64,000 bases of DNA, from assembly GCA_041398825.1 (NCBI GenBank), contig JAWKTX010000001.1:434001-498000 (forward strand). The letters are read 5' to 3'. Positions 18,971-28,403 of the stretch are shown here, piece by piece. A model generated the notes under the pieces. That model was not told where the DNA came from, did not search any database, and saw only the letters and a program-made list of their open reading frames with translations. The position numbers were made by a program, and so were the translations under genes. Each line of letters begins with the position of its first letter. Position 1 is the first letter of the stretch. The stretch is from Planctomycetaceae bacterium. Lineage in GTDB: Bacteria > Planctomycetota > Planctomycetia > Planctomycetales > Planctomycetaceae.

Positions 18971-19969
18971 CTAGGCGGCAATCTTAATGGCTGCCGGCGA
19001 GACGTTTTCCTGCTCAAATGAGGATGACTGGTGTACGAAAATATCACGTGACGGAAACGGAATCGTGAAACCCTGCTCGTCAAATCCGATCTTGATGGCC
19101 TCGATAAGAGAAAATCTGACGTCCCAGTATTCTTTTCCGGTGACCCAGGGGCGAACGACAAAATTGACCGAACTATCCGACAGTTCCGCGACTGCCACAA
19201 CCGGCGCGGGGTCTTTCAGGATTCGTGGGTCCGAGGTCACAACGGATTGAAGCAGCGTTTTCACCGCTTTGATGTCGTCGTTGTAGCTGCAACCGATGAC
19301 CAGATCGATTCGGCGTCGTGGCTCGGCAGAAAAATTCTGAATGGTGCCACTGGTGACTGAACTGTTGGGGACAAAGATTCTGACATTGTCAGGTGTCAGC
19401 ATCATCGTGCTGAAGATTTGAATGTCCACGACTCTGCCGCGTATTCCATTCACTTCGACCGTGTCGCCCACACGAAATGGTTTGAAGAAGACCAGCAGCA
19501 CGCCGGAAGCGAAGTTCGACAGTGATCCCTGAAGTGCCATCCCAACAGCAAATCCGGCGGCGGCCAGCACTGCTGTTAACGATGATGTGTCTATCCCAAG
19601 GCAGCCGAGCGAGGCGATGCAGACGGCTGTTAACAGAATGATGTAAGCAACATTTCCCCCGAAACGGCTCAGCGTTTCATCCATCCTCGCACGTGAGGCT
19701 CCCCGGACAATCATGCTGGTGACGAATCGGGCAGCCATCCGCCCCAGGATGAACACAGCCATCGCAGCCAGAATTTTCGGGCCATAAACTTTGGCGCGGC
19801 TAATCAGCGTGTCGACCGTCAGGTATTGCTGGATTTCGAAAAGGAGCGTGTCGGTAAAAGACGCTTGAGTTGCATCAGATGACTGAGCTTCGGGGGAAGG
19901 CAGATCGGGAGCCTGAAAAGCCAGGAAGTTGGTGTTCCGGGTCCACAGGGTCAGAATTCTGTACAGCAT
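18971..19969 (-). CDS. MscS-family mechanosensitive ion channel
   Basis: This is a protein of about 332 residues. A leader and first segment (LISRAKVYGPKILAAMAVFILGRMAARFV) precede a second transmembrane pair (VAYIILLTAVCIASLGCLGID). The pore-lining helix has the MscS signature LTAVLAAAGFAVGMALQGSLSNFASGVLL. It is followed by the MscS beta domain FKPFRVGDTVEVNGIRGRVVDI and a C-terminal alpha/beta domain. It should act as an inner-membrane tension-gated channel releasing solutes on hypo-osmotic shock. ATG at 19969 has GGATA upstream. A TTG at 20080 would add 37 residues. It reads divergently from hsp20. Confidence 0.9.
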   Translation of the reverse strand: MLYRILTLWTRNTNFLAFQAPDLPSPEAQSSDATQASFTDTLLFEIQQYLTVDTLISRAKVYGPKILAAMAVFILGRMAARFVTSMIVRGASRARMDETLSRFGGNVAYIILLTAVCIASLGCLGIDTSSLTAVLAAAGFAVGMALQGSLSNFASGVLLVFFKPFRVGDTVEVNGIRGRVVDIQIFSTMMLTPDNVRIFVPNSSVTSGTIQNFSAEPRRRIDLVIGCSYNDDIKAVKTLLQSVVTSDPRILKDPAPVVAVAELSDSSVNFVVRPWVTGKEYWDVRFSLIEAIKIGFDEQGFTIPFPSRDIFVHQSSSFEQENVSPAAIKIAA

Positions 19970-20210
19970 GGCGCTATCCGATTTCACAGGGGCGATGACG
20001 GGAACGGAATCTACTGTCAGGCTGGATTTCTGGTAAACGGCAGATGTTGCGATTCCGCTCGGCAGCACCGGAGGCACCAATTTGTCTGGCAGTTTGCCTT
20101 AGTGTTGGTGCCAAATTGGCGGTTTCCTCGGCGTGTCTTTGACGCTTTGTTTTGGCAGTCTGTGTTGTAAGTCTCTATTTAGTAATTGTTTATGGCGAAT
20201 TGTTCTTGTT

Positions 20211-20226
20211 TGGCACGTGCCTTGCT
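20211..20226 (+). promoter_or_regulatory. Sigma-54 promoter of hsp20
   Basis: TGGCACGTGCCTTGCT fits the sigma-54 consensus TGGCAC-N5-TTGC(A/T). The GG and GC pairs are separated by exactly ten bases, as the -24/-12 class requires. It lies 88 bases before the hsp20 ATG, so transcription would start near 20237. Expression would need an AAA+ activator. Two activator-like genes occur in this window (26095-28110 and 31160-32692), but no link is shown. Confidence 0.75.
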
Positions 20227-20314
20227 TCTGTCGTTTCGTCGAAAAGCAAGCAATCGTGCACTGGGCACGATCAGCGATAATGTCCCGTTGACTGTACGAA
20301 AGAGGAAATTCGCC

Positions 20315-20731
20315 ATGCACTGGAACTCGAATCTGTTGCCGGCCGCCGAGGCATTGAATTCAATTCGGCGGGATTTTGAGCGAGCTGTCGGAAGCAATCG
20401 TCGCAGCGATGCAGGGATGTCGGGATACGAAAGCCCTTCAGAATTCCTGGTTGTGCTGGACGTTCCCGGGGTCAAAGTTGAGGATATCGAAATCACGCTG
20501 CATGACGATATCCTCACGATCGAAGGCAAACGCGAGATGAGTGTGCCGGAAGGTTACACCGAAGTCTTCGGCGATCGGAATGTCTCCGAGTTCAAGCGAA
20601 CCCTGCGACTTCGTGAAGCCGTGAATCGAGATCAGATCGATGCTGAGATCAAAGACGGTGTGCTTACCGTTCGGCTGCCCAGAGCTGCCGAAAAGCAGCC
20701 TGCAAAGATATCGGTGCGTCAGGGAAGCTAA
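20315..20731 (+). CDS. Hsp20/alpha-crystallin small heat-shock protein
   Basis: This 138-residue ATP-independent chaperone binds unfolding proteins to prevent aggregation. A short N-terminal arm (HWNSNLLPAAEALNSIRRDFE) leads to the alpha-crystallin domain (about residues 45-130), with FLVVLDVPGVKVEDIEITLHDDILTIEGKRE and EFKRTLRLREAVNRDQIDAEIKDGVLTVRLPRA. The latter contains the DGVL-type and GVLTV signature. ATG at 20315 is preceded by AGAGGAAA at ideal spacing, so a longer frame beginning at 20186 is not the true start. A sigma-54 promoter lies upstream and a strong terminator follows at 20765. It reads as a single-gene transcription unit. Confidence 0.94.
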   Translation: MHWNSNLLPAAEALNSIRRDFERAVGSNRRSDAGMSGYESPSEFLVVLDVPGVKVEDIEITLHDDILTIEGKREMSVPEGYTEVFGDRNVSEFKRTLRLREAVNRDQIDAEIKDGVLTVRLPRAAEKQPAKISVRQGS

Positions 20732-20764
20732 ATCGCCTGATGCTTTGAATTCGCGACCAGCATG

Positions 20765-20801
20765 GGAAGCGTGTGGTGAATCACCGCACGCTTCCTTTTT
20801 T
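20765..20801 (+). terminator. Intrinsic terminator of hsp20
   Basis: GGAAGCGTGTGGTGA pairs with TCACCGCACGCTTCC (one G-T pair) and is followed by six T residues at 20796-20801. It lies 33 bases after the hsp20 stop and closes that transcript before the convergent putA gene. Confidence 0.85.
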
Positions 20802-20828
20802 CAAGGTTGGTCCTGGGAAACTGCCGAC

Positions 20829-23800
20829 TTATTTGGAATCATCTACGGCGGGTGCAAACCCGCGCCGCATTGTGTTCTCGGTGATATTTACGGGCACCAG
20901 AAACTGCAACAGATAGTCCGGCCCACCCGCTTTGCTGCCAATGCCCGACATGCGATAGCCGCCAAATGGGTGTCGATTCACCATCGCCCCGGTGATATCA
21001 CGATTCAGGTAAAGATTGCCAACTTCAAATTCGTTCCTTGCTCGGCGCAGTGTGACCGGGCTGCGACTGTAGACGCCTCCCGTCAGCGCAAATCGGGTGC
21101 CGTTTGCAATATCGAATGCCTGATCCAGATTCTTTGCCCGAATTACCGCCAGCACGGGCCCAAAGATTTCATTCTGAGCCAGTGTTGAGGTTGGCTCCAC
21201 ATTGATGAAAATGTGAGGCCCTACAAACGTGCCCTGCTTTGCGAGTGATTCTACGTCGACAGCGAGCGCCAGCGTGCCATCAACTTCCGGGTCGGCTTTC
21301 CGGACGAGTTGCTGAATTCGTTCACGGGCGTCTTCGTCAATGACCGGTCCGACTTTGGTGGCTGGATCTTCAGCGATTCCAACATGCAGGCTTTGTGTCG
21401 CGGATGTTAACCGTTCCACGAATTGTTCGTAGATGCTGTCGAGCACAATGGCTCTTGAACATGCAGAACATTTCTGGCCTGCGTAACCGAAGGCGCTGCG
21501 AACGACACCCAGGACGGCTTCGTCCAGGTCAGCGTCGTCATCGATGATGATTGCATTCTTGCCACCCATTTCCGCGATGACTCGTCGCACGCCCGGTTGC
21601 CGATCGTCGGTGTCGGCCGCCGCTCGATTGATCTCCAGTCCAACAGACTGAGATCCGGTGAATGCGATCAGATCGACATCCGGGCTGCTGACCAGTGTTG
21701 GCCCGATGTCTTCTCCAATTCCGGGCAGATAGTTGATGACTCCATCGGGGATGTGCGCATTTCTGACAAGTTCCATCAGCTTTGCTGCGACAATGGACGA
21801 CTGCTCCGCGGGCTTCATGATCACGGTGTTGCCAGCGACCATCGCAGCTGCGGTCATCCCTGTCAGAATAGCGAGAGGAAAGTTCCACGGAGCGATCACC
21901 ACGCATACGCCACGCGATCGATACGTATAGCTGTTTTCCTCGCCCATAAAATCACATTGGCGTGGCACACCAAGTCGCCGCATTTCCAGCGCATAGTACA
22001 TGCAGAAATCGATGGCTTCGGCGACATCGGCATCCGCTTCGGCCCAGGGTTTTCCGCATTCCAGAATGATCCAGGCGCAGAGTTCGAATCGGCGTTCGCG
22101 CATTTCAGCAGCGATAAGTTCAAGATATTCAGCACGTGTTTCGACATCGGTTGCCGCCCATTGCGGCCACGCGCGTCGAGCGGCATCGATGGCATCGATG
22201 GCCTGTTCCGGGCTCGCGGACGCCACGCGTCCCAGAATCTCCGATGTCTTCGATGGATTCCGCGAAACCAGTGTCGCGCGACTATCGCACGACTTGCCAT
22301 CGATGACCAGAGGATACTCCTGCCCGAATTCTTCCCGTACAGCTGAGATCGCCTGCTGCATGGCTTCCCGACTGGACGCCTTTGAAAAATCGGTGAGTGG
22401 TTCGTTGCGGAAGCCAGCAGGCTTTTCGTCCTGAATCGGCGGTTCGCTGGCAGCGTGCATGGATGGCTTCATGAGCAACTTCTCGACTGACTGGTGTTCA
22501 GTAAAACTTTGTCGAAGGAATGAATCGTTTGATGTGTTCTCGAGCAGCCGACGTACCAGGTACGCCATTCCCGGAATCAATTCACCGAATGGCGTGTAAA
22601 TTCGGACGCGCTGATTGCGTTCCAGAAACAGTTGAGCCTGTTCATCGCTCATCCCGTACAGCATTTGAATTTCGATAGCTCTGTCCGGAATCCTCAGCTC
22701 CTCTGCAAGGGCGAGTCCGTGGGCAAGGCTTCGGAGGTTATGGCTTGCAAGAGCCGGTCTCAGGTACTGATAGTTTTCCATCAGGATACGTGAAAGGCGT
22801 TCGAAATTGTCGTCCGACTGCCACTTCCGGCGAAACACCGGCGTGCTCCAGCCGCGGTACTCCGAAACGATGTTTTCGTAGTCCCAGTAGGCACCCTTAA
22901 CAAGTCGAATGGTCACGGGTGTGCCGCGGTTCTTCGCCCATGCCAGCATCGAGTTCAAATCGGATTCCGCATCAGACAGGTAGGCCTGGATGACGATGCC
23001 ACAGTCGGCCCAGTCGCGAAACTCCGGCTCCATCAGGACTCGCTGGAATATTTCCAATGTGAGTGGACGGTAGTCATTCTGCTCCATGTCCACATGCACG
23101 TAAGCATTCTTTTCGCGAGCCAGTTGCAGCAACGGGCGAAGGCGGCCAGCGACGCGTTCAAAAGTTCCGCTGGCGTCGATCGGGCTGAACTGACTGTCGA
23201 GGGCTGACAGTTTCAGACTGACGTTGATTCGCGGAATTGCTCGTTCGTGGTCCCAGTCCAGTGCAACATCTTCCGGCCATTCATTCACCTGAGTCGCCAT
23301 GCCGGAAATCAGGTCGAAGTAAGACTGTTGATAACGGTCAGCTTCGTCTTCACTGATAACGGCCTCGCCGAGCAGATCCAGTGTGAATGCATAACCGGAT
23401 TTCCGGATACGAGCAACGGACTGGATGACTTCGTCGACACTGCTGCCGGCAATGAATCTGCGAGCCATCCTTGATGCATTCGAGCGGGCATTGTACGCGA
23501 GCGCCCGACTGAGGATGGAATTCGACGTTGACACCTGCAGGCCAAGGCGGGCCGCCCAGGGCAGATTCTGTTTTACGTCCTCGAAGTACTCGTCAAGGTG
23601 ACGGGCGATTGAAACGTGGTCCTTCAGCATCGGAAGCACGTCGACAAACCGGAACATCTGCACTTTGACCGCTTCATCGCCCATCGCCCACGACATCAGG
23701 CGATCTTCCCACCAGCGACCATGAAAGATCGACGGTGACCGGTAATTCAAACGATCGAACAGTTCCTGGCCGATCTGCTGTGTTCGTTGCTCAGTGGCAT

Positions 23801-23849
23801 CGCTGCCCGAAAGAGTTTTCTTTTTCGACGATGCTGCCTTCTTGGCCAT
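20829..23849 (-). CDS. putA: Bifunctional proline dehydrogenase / P5C dehydrogenase (PutA-like)
   Basis: This 1006-residue enzyme converts proline to glutamate in two steps. The N-terminal proline dehydrogenase barrel (about residues 90-430) includes INVSLKLSALDSQFSP, YVHVDMEQNDYRPLT and RLVKGAYWDYE near residues 312-322, which bind FAD and proline. The C-terminal aldehyde dehydrogenase (about 490-975) has the general base in VIAEMGGKNAIII (near 761) and the nucleophile in GYAGQKCSACSRAIV (near 793), with PWNFPLAILTG for NAD. It lacks the N-terminal DNA-binding domain of E. coli PutA and starts with a Lys-rich tail. ATG at 23849 is preferred over TTG 23879. It is a single gene, convergent with hsp20. 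Confidence 0.94.
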   Translation of the reverse strand: MAKKAASSKKKTLSGSDATEQRTQQIGQELFDRLNYRSPSIFHGRWWEDRLMSWAMGDEAVKVQMFRFVDVLPMLKDHVSIARHLDEYFEDVKQNLPWAARLGLQVSTSNSILSRALAYNARSNASRMARRFIAGSSVDEVIQSVARIRKSGYAFTLDLLGEAVISEDEADRYQQSYFDLISGMATQVNEWPEDVALDWDHERAIPRINVSLKLSALDSQFSPIDASGTFERVAGRLRPLLQLAREKNAYVHVDMEQNDYRPLTLEIFQRVLMEPEFRDWADCGIVIQAYLSDAESDLNSMLAWAKNRGTPVTIRLVKGAYWDYENIVSEYRGWSTPVFRRKWQSDDNFERLSRILMENYQYLRPALASHNLRSLAHGLALAEELRIPDRAIEIQMLYGMSDEQAQLFLERNQRVRIYTPFGELIPGMAYLVRRLLENTSNDSFLRQSFTEHQSVEKLLMKPSMHAASEPPIQDEKPAGFRNEPLTDFSKASSREAMQQAISAVREEFGQEYPLVIDGKSCDSRATLVSRNPSKTSEILGRVASASPEQAIDAIDAARRAWPQWAATDVETRAEYLELIAAEMRERRFELCAWIILECGKPWAEADADVAEAIDFCMYYALEMRRLGVPRQCDFMGEENSYTYRSRGVCVVIAPWNFPLAILTGMTAAAMVAGNTVIMKPAEQSSIVAAKLMELVRNAHIPDGVINYLPGIGEDIGPTLVSSPDVDLIAFTGSQSVGLEINRAAADTDDRQPGVRRVIAEMGGKNAIIIDDDADLDEAVLGVVRSAFGYAGQKCSACSRAIVLDSIYEQFVERLTSATQSLHVGIAEDPATKVGPVIDEDARERIQQLVRKADPEVDGTLALAVDVESLAKQGTFVGPHIFINVEPTSTLAQNEIFGPVLAVIRAKNLDQAFDIANGTRFALTGGVYSRSPVTLRRARNEFEVGNLYLNRDITGAMVNRHPFGGYRMSGIGSKAGGPDYLLQFLVPVNITENTMRRGFAPAVDDSK

Positions 23850-23969
23850 AACCCGCAACGATGCTGTTTCGAATACCAACAGAAATAGATGAAGAGGACT
23901 CCGGCGGTAGTTTACGCGTTAGAACCTGATCTAAAAGGCGCTTCTGTCAGTTTGCCAAAATTCATAGCG

Positions 23970-25199
23970 TCACGTGGTGTATTCTGAATTCAGGCGGACG
24001 TATTCCGCCGTCAGATCGGACGTCCAGAAACGCACGCATGCCGAACCGGATCGTGGGCCACCAGCCACGCGAAGTTCAAGGTGAACGTCACGATTGTTGC
24101 GAAGCCCGTCGGAAACCTGTGTTTCATCGAACGGGACCGGCGTTCCAGCCTCGTAAACTGTCACTCCATTGATCTTCAGGGACAGGTATTCAGTTTCGAT
24201 TGGCACACCCGCATATCCGGCCGCTGACACAATACGGCCCCAGTTCGGATCTGCACCGACAATGGCCGTCTTGACCAGTGGGCTGTCTGCAATCTCTTTG
24301 GCCATCCGGTACGCGTCGTCTCGGGATTCAAGCCCACAGACATCAATTGTCACAAAATGGTCGGCTCCCTCGGCGTCGCGGATAATATCTGTCGCCAGTT
24401 TCTGGCAGACACTGACGACTGCGGATTCAATTGCGTCCAGGGATTTATTCGTGATGGTCGCGCCACTTGCGCCATTGGCCATCAGCAGTACTGTGTCGCT
24501 GGTGCTGGTATGCCCATCGACGCTGATGCAGTTAAATGTCTGATCGACGGCAGATCTCAGGATACAGTCACATTGCTCCTGACTCAAAGCGGCATCGGTC
24601 ATCAGGACGGAGAGCATCGTTGCCATATTGGGGGCGATCATGGCCGCGCCTTTTGCGGCTCCTGAAACCCGCACTGAAACACCGTCGATCTCCATGTCGA
24701 CGGACACAAGTTTGGCAAAAGTGTCTGTGGTCATCATCGCGGTGGCGGCGGCTTTGAACGCTTCGTCACTGCATTCCAGGCTCCTGATTCCATTCGGGAT
24801 GCCATCAAGGATCACCTCCATCGGCAGAGGTACGCCAATGACGCCGGTCGAACAGACCAGCACCTGCTCTTCCGAACAGCCCAGGCATCCCGCGACTTCA
24901 GCGGTCATTCGTTTAGCATTCTCGATGCCTGGCAAACCTGTCGCTGCGTTTGAATTTCCGGAGTTTATGATCACAGCTCGAACGTTCGGGGCGGGGACCC
25001 GGGAACGTGATACCGTGACCGGTGCCCCGCAAACCCGGTTCTGAGTAAACACACCGGCTGCCGCAGCCGGGCGATCTGAAACAAAGAGTGCCAGGTCACT
25101 CTTCCCACTCGCCTTGATGCCGGCGGTTGAACCTGAAGTCCTGAATTCGGCTGGTAGGGAACCGAAATTGTTGATGCTCACGGGATTCTGATGATTCAT
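23970..25199 (-). CDS. argJ: Bifunctional ornithine acetyltransferase / N-acetylglutamate synthase ArgJ
   Basis: This 409-residue enzyme of the cyclic arginine pathway transfers acetyl groups from N-acetylornithine to glutamate and can use acetyl-CoA. Family motifs include LALFVSDRPAAAAGVFTQN, VRAVIINSGNSNAATG and LVCSTGVIGVPLP. The self-cleavage site lies in APNMATMLSVLMTDA, where the Thr after MA becomes the nucleophile of the beta chain. The C-terminal GADPNWGRIVSAAGYAG is also diagnostic. Length matches bacterial ArgJ. It lies 120 bases from putA with no other arg gene nearby. ATG at 25199 is clear. Confidence 0.96.
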   Translation of the reverse strand: MNHQNPVSINNFGSLPAEFRTSGSTAGIKASGKSDLALFVSDRPAAAAGVFTQNRVCGAPVTVSRSRVPAPNVRAVIINSGNSNAATGLPGIENAKRMTAEVAGCLGCSEEQVLVCSTGVIGVPLPMEVILDGIPNGIRSLECSDEAFKAAATAMMTTDTFAKLVSVDMEIDGVSVRVSGAAKGAAMIAPNMATMLSVLMTDAALSQEQCDCILRSAVDQTFNCISVDGHTSTSDTVLLMANGASGATITNKSLDAIESAVVSVCQKLATDIIRDAEGADHFVTIDVCGLESRDDAYRMAKEIADSPLVKTAIVGADPNWGRIVSAAGYAGVPIETEYLSLKINGVTVYEAGTPVPFDETQVSDGLRNNRDVHLELRVAGGPRSGSACVRFWTSDLTAEYVRLNSEYTT

Positions 25200-25331
25200 G
25201 CGAGGTGCGACTTAATGGGACGTTTTTCGTTGGGCGTTCTGTGTGACGGAAAAGCAGAGTGTGGCGTTCGCCTGAATTCTGCAGAAGCCGCAGCAAACTG
25301 CAAATCTCAGGACGTGTTGGGAGGTACGGAC

Positions 25332-25360
25332 AAAAAAAGCCGCAGGGTTGATCCTGCGGC
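25332..25360 (-). terminator. Intrinsic terminator of the small acidic gene
   Basis: On the minus strand GCCGCAGG-loop-CCTGCGGC (8-bp stem, 6-base loop) is followed by seven T residues. It lies 33 bases after the stop of the leftward gene at 25394-25711 and separates it from argJ. Confidence 0.85.
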
Positions 25361-25393
25361 ATGATGGTTCAGGCGAGTGTCCGGACATCTGTA

Positions 25394-25711
25394 TCAGGCG
25401 ATATCGAAGCTTTCCACTTCGGCACTCTCTTCAGCGAGTTCGTCTTCGACAATCAGGTTTCCGACACTTCCCGGGCCGTGATCGTAGCAATCGTCCTGGT
25501 GCCAGAGAGGCAATCCGGCGGCGTATCTCGCCGCAAGCATCATGACTTTTTCTTCTGACCCGGGCTTCGCGGCAGTAGGAGCTGACGGATCAACTCCCAG
25601 TGCTTTCAGTTCTTCTTCGAAGCCAGCGTCCAGATCGCTGAGAAATTCATAGCCTTCGATGTCTACCAGTGACTCAAGACCAGAGTCTGCATCGAGAAAA
25701 TACGACGACAT
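25394..25711 (-). CDS. Small acidic protein of unknown function
   Basis: This 105-residue protein is not recognised. It is strongly acidic (many Asp and Glu) with segments SGLESLVDIEGYEFLSD and EELKALGVDPSAPT, a central LAARYAAGLPLWHQDDCYDH, and an acidic tail EDELAEESAEVESFDIA. There is no signal peptide or metal-binding pattern. It is supported as a real gene by a good ribosome binding site (TTGGAG eight bases before ATG 25711) and by the terminator at 25332-25360 directly downstream. It looks like a planctomycete-specific family, but this is inference. Confidence 0.75.
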   Translation of the reverse strand: MSSYFLDADSGLESLVDIEGYEFLSDLDAGFEEELKALGVDPSAPTAAKPGSEEKVMMLAARYAAGLPLWHQDDCYDHGPGSVGNLIVEDELAEESAEVESFDIA

Positions 25712-26094
25712 TCAGGGGCTCCAATGGGCTGCAACCAGTTGCGACAACAGTTAATTCCGCTCCGTCGTTTCCGTCCCTGGAAACATCAGTCCTGCTACCA
25801 TCCTGCTCGCCGCCAGACATCGCAAATTCGCGAGGTTGCCTGTTATCGGGAGATTGTTTTGAAGGCCCAGTTTGACTGAATATTGAACGCGTCCCTGCGA
25901 GTCACGATTGTTGAACTCAGGGTGTGAAATGTCAACAAAATTTCACAAAACGTAAAATCAATTCCAGTGATCCGGATGCCTCAATGCGGTTCGATCATGA
26001 CAACGAGAGAAGTGACCTGGCCGCCAGTCGGAACCTGGATTTGAAGCGACTTTCCCGAAAGCCATTCTCCGGGAATCGGATCCAATTCAGACCA
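25712..26094. other. Upstream region of the small acidic gene
   Basis: About 380 bases lie between the stop of the FHA-domain regulator (26095) and the start of the small acidic gene (25711), both reading left. It probably holds the promoter of the latter. No gene or clear promoter boxes are seen. The forward frame crossing it continues antisense to the regulator and is not convincing. Confidence 0.4.
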
Positions 26095-28110
26095 TCAGCT
26101 TGTCTTACGCGATACGTGGTAACGCTTGAGCTTTCGGTCCAGTGTGGATCGCTCTATGCCAAGAATCTGTGCTGCGCGCGATTTGTTCCATTCGGTGTGG
26201 TCCAGTGTCGCCAGGATGTGCTGCTGCTCAATATCTGCGAGCGAAAGTTCGCGATACTCTCCATCGCGCTGAGTTCCCGGTTCGGTTACCGAGAATCGAC
26301 TGGACAACGTCGAAAGTTGAACGTCAGACGCCTTCACAACTTCGTTTCGACAAAGGATTACCGTACGTTCGATGGTGTTTTGCAGTTCCCGAACATTCCC
26401 CGGCCAATTGTATTCGCGAAGCAGTTCTGTCGCTTCATCAGTGAATCCCGTTATGACTCGTCCTGTCTTTTGAACAAACCTGGCCAAAAAAGTGTTTGCC
26501 AGCAGAACGATATCATCTTTTCGTTCACGCAGCGGCGGAGCAATAATCTCAGCAACATGCAGTCGGAAATAGAGGTCTTTTCGGAAGTCGCCATCCTCGA
26601 CGGCTTCTTCGAGGTCTCTGTTGGTAGCGGCCAGAAGTCTGACATCCACTTGTATTGGTTTGCGCCCCCCAATTCGTTCAAAGGGGTGCCCTTCCAGCAC
26701 ACGCAGGAATTTCGCCTGAATGGCCGGGCTCATTTCGCCGACTTCATCCAGAAACAGCGTGCCCTTGTCGGCTTGCTCGAATCGGCCCACTTTTCGATCC
26801 GTAGCGCCAGTGAAGGCGCCTTTTTCGTGGCCAAACAATTCGCTCTCCAGCAGGCTCTCATTCAGCGCTGCGCAGTTGAGGCACACGAATGGACCGTCTC
26901 GCCGTGGGCTCATATTGTGAATGCTGCGCGCGATCAGCTCTTTTCCGCAGCCACTCTCGCCCCGAATCAGAACACTCGCGTCTGTTTCAGCGATGAGCGT
27001 GATTCGATCCTTCATTTCCTTCATCGAGGGCGTTTCGCCTACGAGCTGGTATTCGCTGGAGAGCTGTTCCCGGAGTGAGCGATTTTCGTTTCTTGCCTGA
27101 GCGAGGCCGGACTGCAGTGAGTCTCTTTCTTTAAGTTGTTCCAGTGCAACAGCCAGTTGATTCGCAACAGCGAGCGTGAATTCCAGGTCATGTTTATCCA
27201 GAGGGTTATCAGGATTCGTGGAATACAGGTGCACCAGGCCATAGGTCCGCGTTGCCGAATGAATCGGTGCACAGATGACACTGATGGCTTTCATTTCGCC
27301 AAGACTGTCGAAAACAGACAGTTGACTATCATCACTGACATCTGTCGCAAGAATTGCTTCGCAGGAAGACAGAACAACCCGGGAGAGATTATCGGACACG
27401 CGGCGGTAAGGCAGGTCTCTTTTGCTGTCATAGGCGACCACCTGCAGGTCTGCCGGCGTCGGCGCATCGGTTTCCTGAACTGCCAGAAGAATCGCGCTGA
27501 TATTGGCCACCGTTTCGCGGGCAAGGTTCGCCAGGACGACATCTGTCAGTTGCTGGCGAGTTCTCGCAGATCCCATCTCAAGTCCCAGGCGATACAGCTT
27601 GGCCAGCTCTGCTCCGCTCGTATCACGCACAGACTCATCCCTGGGTGTCAGGAACCCGGGAGAAGAAGCACGATGCATGATCTTCGGCTGCTTGTCACGA
27701 AGAACCGCAATCGGATGAGAATCAAGCGTCTTGCCTTCGTTGCCCATATTTGCCGGGGTGCCGGGTGTCTGGTCCAGGCTTGTGGTGAATGCCAGCTGGC
27801 AAGCACCGATAACAATGACATCGCCCGACCGCAGCGATGTTTCGCCGTCGACAGCAGCCCCGCGCAGGATCGTTCCATTGCGACTACTCAGGTCCCTGAG
27901 CCGCCATTCTCCTCCAGAGGTGAAGATTTCGCAGTGATTGCGGCTGCATGAATCGTCCTGCAGGACGATTCGATTTGTGGTTGACCGACCGATTGTTGTG
28001 ACCTGACCCTGCCGAAGCCTGACAACATCCCGCCAGGTGGCTCCATCCCAAGTCAATACGAAAGCAAACTTCTCAGCTGCTCCATTCTCGTCGGCATCTT
28101 CGCTTGTCAT
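26095..28110 (-). CDS. FHA-GAF sigma-54-dependent transcriptional activator
   Basis: This 671-residue enhancer-binding protein is complete. An N-terminal FHA domain (about residues 25-110, with TIGRSTTNRIVLQDDSCSRNHCEI and SSRNGTILRG) should bind phosphothreonine. A GAF domain follows (about 170-340, ICAPIHSATRTYGLVHLYS). The AAA+ domain (about 350-590) has Walker A GESGCGKE near residue 385, the sigma-54 contact loop EKGAFTGA near 431, and Walker B GTLFLDEVGEMS. A Fis-type HTH (NKSRAAQILGIERSTLDRKLKRY) ends the protein. It probably couples serine/threonine kinase signalling to sigma-54 promoters. It diverges from the zinc-ribbon gene, with 293 bases between them. Confidence 0.94.
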   Translation of the reverse strand: MTSEDADENGAAEKFAFVLTWDGATWRDVVRLRQGQVTTIGRSTTNRIVLQDDSCSRNHCEIFTSGGEWRLRDLSSRNGTILRGAAVDGETSLRSGDVIVIGACQLAFTTSLDQTPGTPANMGNEGKTLDSHPIAVLRDKQPKIMHRASSPGFLTPRDESVRDTSGAELAKLYRLGLEMGSARTRQQLTDVVLANLARETVANISAILLAVQETDAPTPADLQVVAYDSKRDLPYRRVSDNLSRVVLSSCEAILATDVSDDSQLSVFDSLGEMKAISVICAPIHSATRTYGLVHLYSTNPDNPLDKHDLEFTLAVANQLAVALEQLKERDSLQSGLAQARNENRSLREQLSSEYQLVGETPSMKEMKDRITLIAETDASVLIRGESGCGKELIARSIHNMSPRRDGPFVCLNCAALNESLLESELFGHEKGAFTGATDRKVGRFEQADKGTLFLDEVGEMSPAIQAKFLRVLEGHPFERIGGRKPIQVDVRLLAATNRDLEEAVEDGDFRKDLYFRLHVAEIIAPPLRERKDDIVLLANTFLARFVQKTGRVITGFTDEATELLREYNWPGNVRELQNTIERTVILCRNEVVKASDVQLSTLSSRFSVTEPGTQRDGEYRELSLADIEQQHILATLDHTEWNKSRAAQILGIERSTLDRKLKRYHVSRKTS

Positions 28111-28403
28111 TTTTGTTTCTGGATCCGCTGGACGTAAGAAAACAAACCTGAGCCGCCTGTTCCGATGAGAAGACAGGCGGGCACAGCTAAATTTATCTCG
28201 GGCCCGACAGTCGTATCATGGCGAACAGGCGCTGGAATGTCATCTCACTGTCGATGTTTGATGGTGTACTTCATTGTGAGGGACTTTCGGATGACAGTTC
28301 TTCCGAATCGCAATAGACTGACCCCGCGCTTGGTTTGATGAAGTGACAGGCAGATGTTTGAAAATAAGACTCGCAACCGGCATTCAGCAAAGGATCTTTT
28401 CTC

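Noticed and set aside
20186..20314. N-terminal extension of Hsp20
   Set aside because: It overlaps the sigma-54 promoter, and ATG 20315 has the only good ribosome binding site.
21597..22346. 249-codon forward frame opposite putA
   Set aside because: It is antisense to the aldehyde dehydrogenase domain, whose motifs are intact on the minus strand.
25924..27078. 384-codon forward frame opposite the FHA-GAF regulator
   Set aside because: The minus strand encodes a complete sigma-54 activator. The forward frame has no domain content.
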